Source: Acetobacterium paludosum | Lineage (GTDB): Bacteria; Bacillota; Clostridia; Eubacteriales; Eubacteriaceae | DNA: 64,000 bases | Assembly (NCBI RefSeq): GCF_008086595.1 | Contig: NZ_RXYA01000017.1 | Coordinates: 21,583-85,582 of the forward strand | Direction: 5' to 3' | Shown here: positions 63,950 to 64,000 of the stretch, piece after piece | Layout: every line of letters starts with the position of its first letter | Numbering within the stretch: the stretch's first letter is position 1 | Position numbers and translations under genes: made by a program | The notes under the pieces: model-generated | Told to the model about the DNA's origin: nothing | Database searches by the model: none | Seen by the model: only the letters and a program-made list of their open reading frames with translations

Positions 63950-64000
63950 ATGTTAACCAAACGGGAACAGGATATCAGAGAACAGGTACAGATCGTCACA
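63950..64000 (+). CDS. N-terminus of a probable IS1182-family transposase (3' end outside window)
   Basis: The last 17 codons read MLTKREQDIREQVQIVT, preceded by ATGGAGGA as ribosome binding site 7 bp upstream. The start resembles IS1182-like transposases (M-x-TKRE-x-D-R-x-Q-x-QIV), common in Clostridia. With only 17 residues this is a tentative call. Confidence 0.5.
   Translation, partial: MLTKREQDIREQVQIVT

Noticed and set aside
1..64000. CRISPR arrays, tRNA and rRNA genes, prophage genes
   Set aside because: No regularly spaced repeats, tRNA-like cloverleafs, ribosomal RNA sequence or phage structural genes were seen on reading both strands.

Overview
The window looks like chromosomal DNA of a strictly anaerobic, low-GC Gram-positive bacterium of the class Clostridia. 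An Acetobacterium/Eubacteriaceae-type acetogen is my best guess, from family content and style only. The supporting signs are strong AGGAGG ribosome binding sites, several TTG starts, oxygen-sensitive glycyl radical enzymes, many 4Fe-4S proteins, an EpsC-type serine acetyltransferase, a LytTR/DUF3021 pair, a DUF3786 protein and PD-(D/E)XK/XPD-type helicases. No rRNA, tRNA, CRISPR array or prophage was seen. A transposase-like gene begins in the last 51 bases.

Layout. 0-6.3 kb: the end of an HD-GYP response regulator, a structured untranslated leader before a GDSL esterase, a LytTR/DUF3021 pair, an orphan Imm5-like immunity protein, a broken MBL gene, and an MFS-CBS fusion transporter divergent from a MarR regulator. 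6.3-16.6 kb: serine acetyltransferase, a secreted phosphatidylserine-decarboxylase-like protein, a universal stress protein, an alpha/beta hydrolase, a VOC protein, a membrane polyferredoxin, a dihydrouridine synthase and a GDPD phosphodiesterase. Between these lie decayed fragments of GyrI-like, nitroreductase (two) and phospholipase D genes. 16.7-26.6 kb: a DUF3786 protein, then a PucR-type regulator followed by an operon of glycyl radical enzyme 1, iron alcohol dehydrogenase, glycyl radical enzyme 2 and one radical-SAM activase. 26.7-29.4 kb: tandemly duplicated membrane diguanylate cyclases. 29.4-34.8 kb: a flavin/Fe-S redox cluster (HxlR, ferredoxin-nitroreductase, flavin reductase, TetR, Fe-S aldo/keto reductase, nitroreductase). 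34.9-42.8 kb: an exonuclease, Maf, GNAT, an MrfA-like and UvrD-like helicase pair, and a VOC protein. 42.9-48.1 kb: a TetR-controlled efflux operon (MFS plus an FtsX/ABC pair). 48.1-57.5 kb: a small hypothetical protein, a FAD/BFD oxidoreductase, an alpha/beta hydrolase, a DUF3089 lipoprotein, an XPD-like nuclease-helicase and an OYE-like reductase. 57.6-64 kb: FlxA-like protein, an Ldh_2 dehydrogenase with a PLP racemase, leuS, RNase HI and the transposase start.

How the genes work together. The clearest functional unit is the two-enzyme glycyl radical operon. By family logic it removes a leaving group from a small polar substrate to give an aldehyde, which the iron alcohol dehydrogenase reduces; the substrate cannot be read from sequence. 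Several regulators (MarR, two TetR) sit next to near-perfect inverted repeats overlapping clear promoters, so these circuits can be read directly. Three dispersed copies of an extended -10 promoter with an inverted repeat precede unrelated genes. The window also holds at least seven gene remnants, so it is an accessory, actively decaying region punctuated by housekeeping genes (leuS, rnhA, dus, maf, cysE).
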